From Candidatus Sumerlaeota bacterium (GTDB lineage Bacteria; Sumerlaeota; Sumerlaeia; SLMS01): 5,443 nt of DNA. The stretch is taken from positions 1 through 5,443 of the forward strand of contig JADZDZ010000086.1 of NCBI GenBank assembly GCA_020850785.1. The letters are read 5' to 3'. Below are positions 5,394 through 5,443 of the stretch, piece after piece (within the stretch, counting starts at the first letter, position 1; every line of letters starts with the position of its first letter). The position numbers and the translations under genes were made by a program. The notes beneath the pieces are model-generated. The model had not been told where the DNA came from. It saw nothing but the letters and a program-made list of their open reading frames with translations, and did not search any database.

Positions 5394-5426
5394 GGTTTGC
5401 CAGGCCGGCCAACCTGAGTAGCTTTT
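5394..5426 (+). terminator. Weak terminator candidate after the pseudopilin-like gene
   Basis: GGTT (5394-5397) pairs with AACC (5411-5414), and inside it GCC (5399-5401) pairs with GGC (5407-5409), with one T/C mismatch and a five-base loop. Four T residues follow only after eight more bases. The hairpin lies 23 bases after the stop. The gap before the short T-run makes this a weak candidate. Confidence 0.25.
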
Positions 5427-5443
5427 AAGTTACCCCGCTGCAC

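Noticed and set aside
4642..5412. 256-codon minus-strand frame opposite the pseudopilin-like gene
   Set aside because: It shows no recognisable motif, overlaps a gene with family motifs, and has the Gly/Arg/Val-rich composition of an antisense frame.

Overview
This window is GC-rich bacterial chromosome. It carries three well-supported genes on the minus strand, one on the plus strand, a probable 34-codon gene with its own terminator, and a more AT-rich left edge. The plus-strand protein belongs to the single-helix, pseudopilin-like type (AYRTDHGAFPP and YDPTNG..S.GD motifs) that is common in Planctomycetes/PVC, Sumerlaeota and Hydrogenedentes-type genomes. Together with a bacterial microcompartment (BMC) shell protein, this suggests such a lineage. 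That placement is an inference with low confidence; no marker gene is present.

Layout from left to right. Positions 1-146 hold the possible 3' end of a plus-strand gene. Positions 147-416 are without a gene, apart from a weak terminator for the BMC gene. Positions 417-1307 (minus) encode a shell protein with three complete BMC domains in one chain; shell proteins normally have one (BMC-H) or two (BMC-T). Positions 1491-1952 (minus) encode a DUF1854 protein. Positions 2079-4373 (minus) encode a type IV ABC half-transporter with a 165-residue cytosolic N-terminal extension. DUF1854 proteins and ABC exporters of this kind occur as a pair, which public annotation often labels 'cyanophycin metabolism-associated'. 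No cyanophycin gene is in the window. Upstream of the ABC gene, still on the minus strand, a 34-codon ORF (4475-4579) is followed by a textbook intrinsic terminator (4411-4444). Positions 4711-5370 (plus) encode the pseudopilin-like protein, transcribed divergently.

How the parts may work together. ABC, DUF1854 and BMC lie head to tail on one strand with gaps of 126 and 183 bases, so they may form one transcription unit, perhaps with internal promoters. The small ORF plus terminator in front of the ABC gene looks like a leader. The last sense codons of the small ORF can pair with the 5' arm of the terminator, which is the geometry of an attenuator. A near-palindrome related to TGTATAGACATCTATACA occurs twice: between ABC and DUF1854, and just before the pseudopilin gene. 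It may be a shared operator or promoter core. The shell pentamer, cargo enzymes and any cyanophycin enzymes are not in the window, so the pathway served remains unknown.
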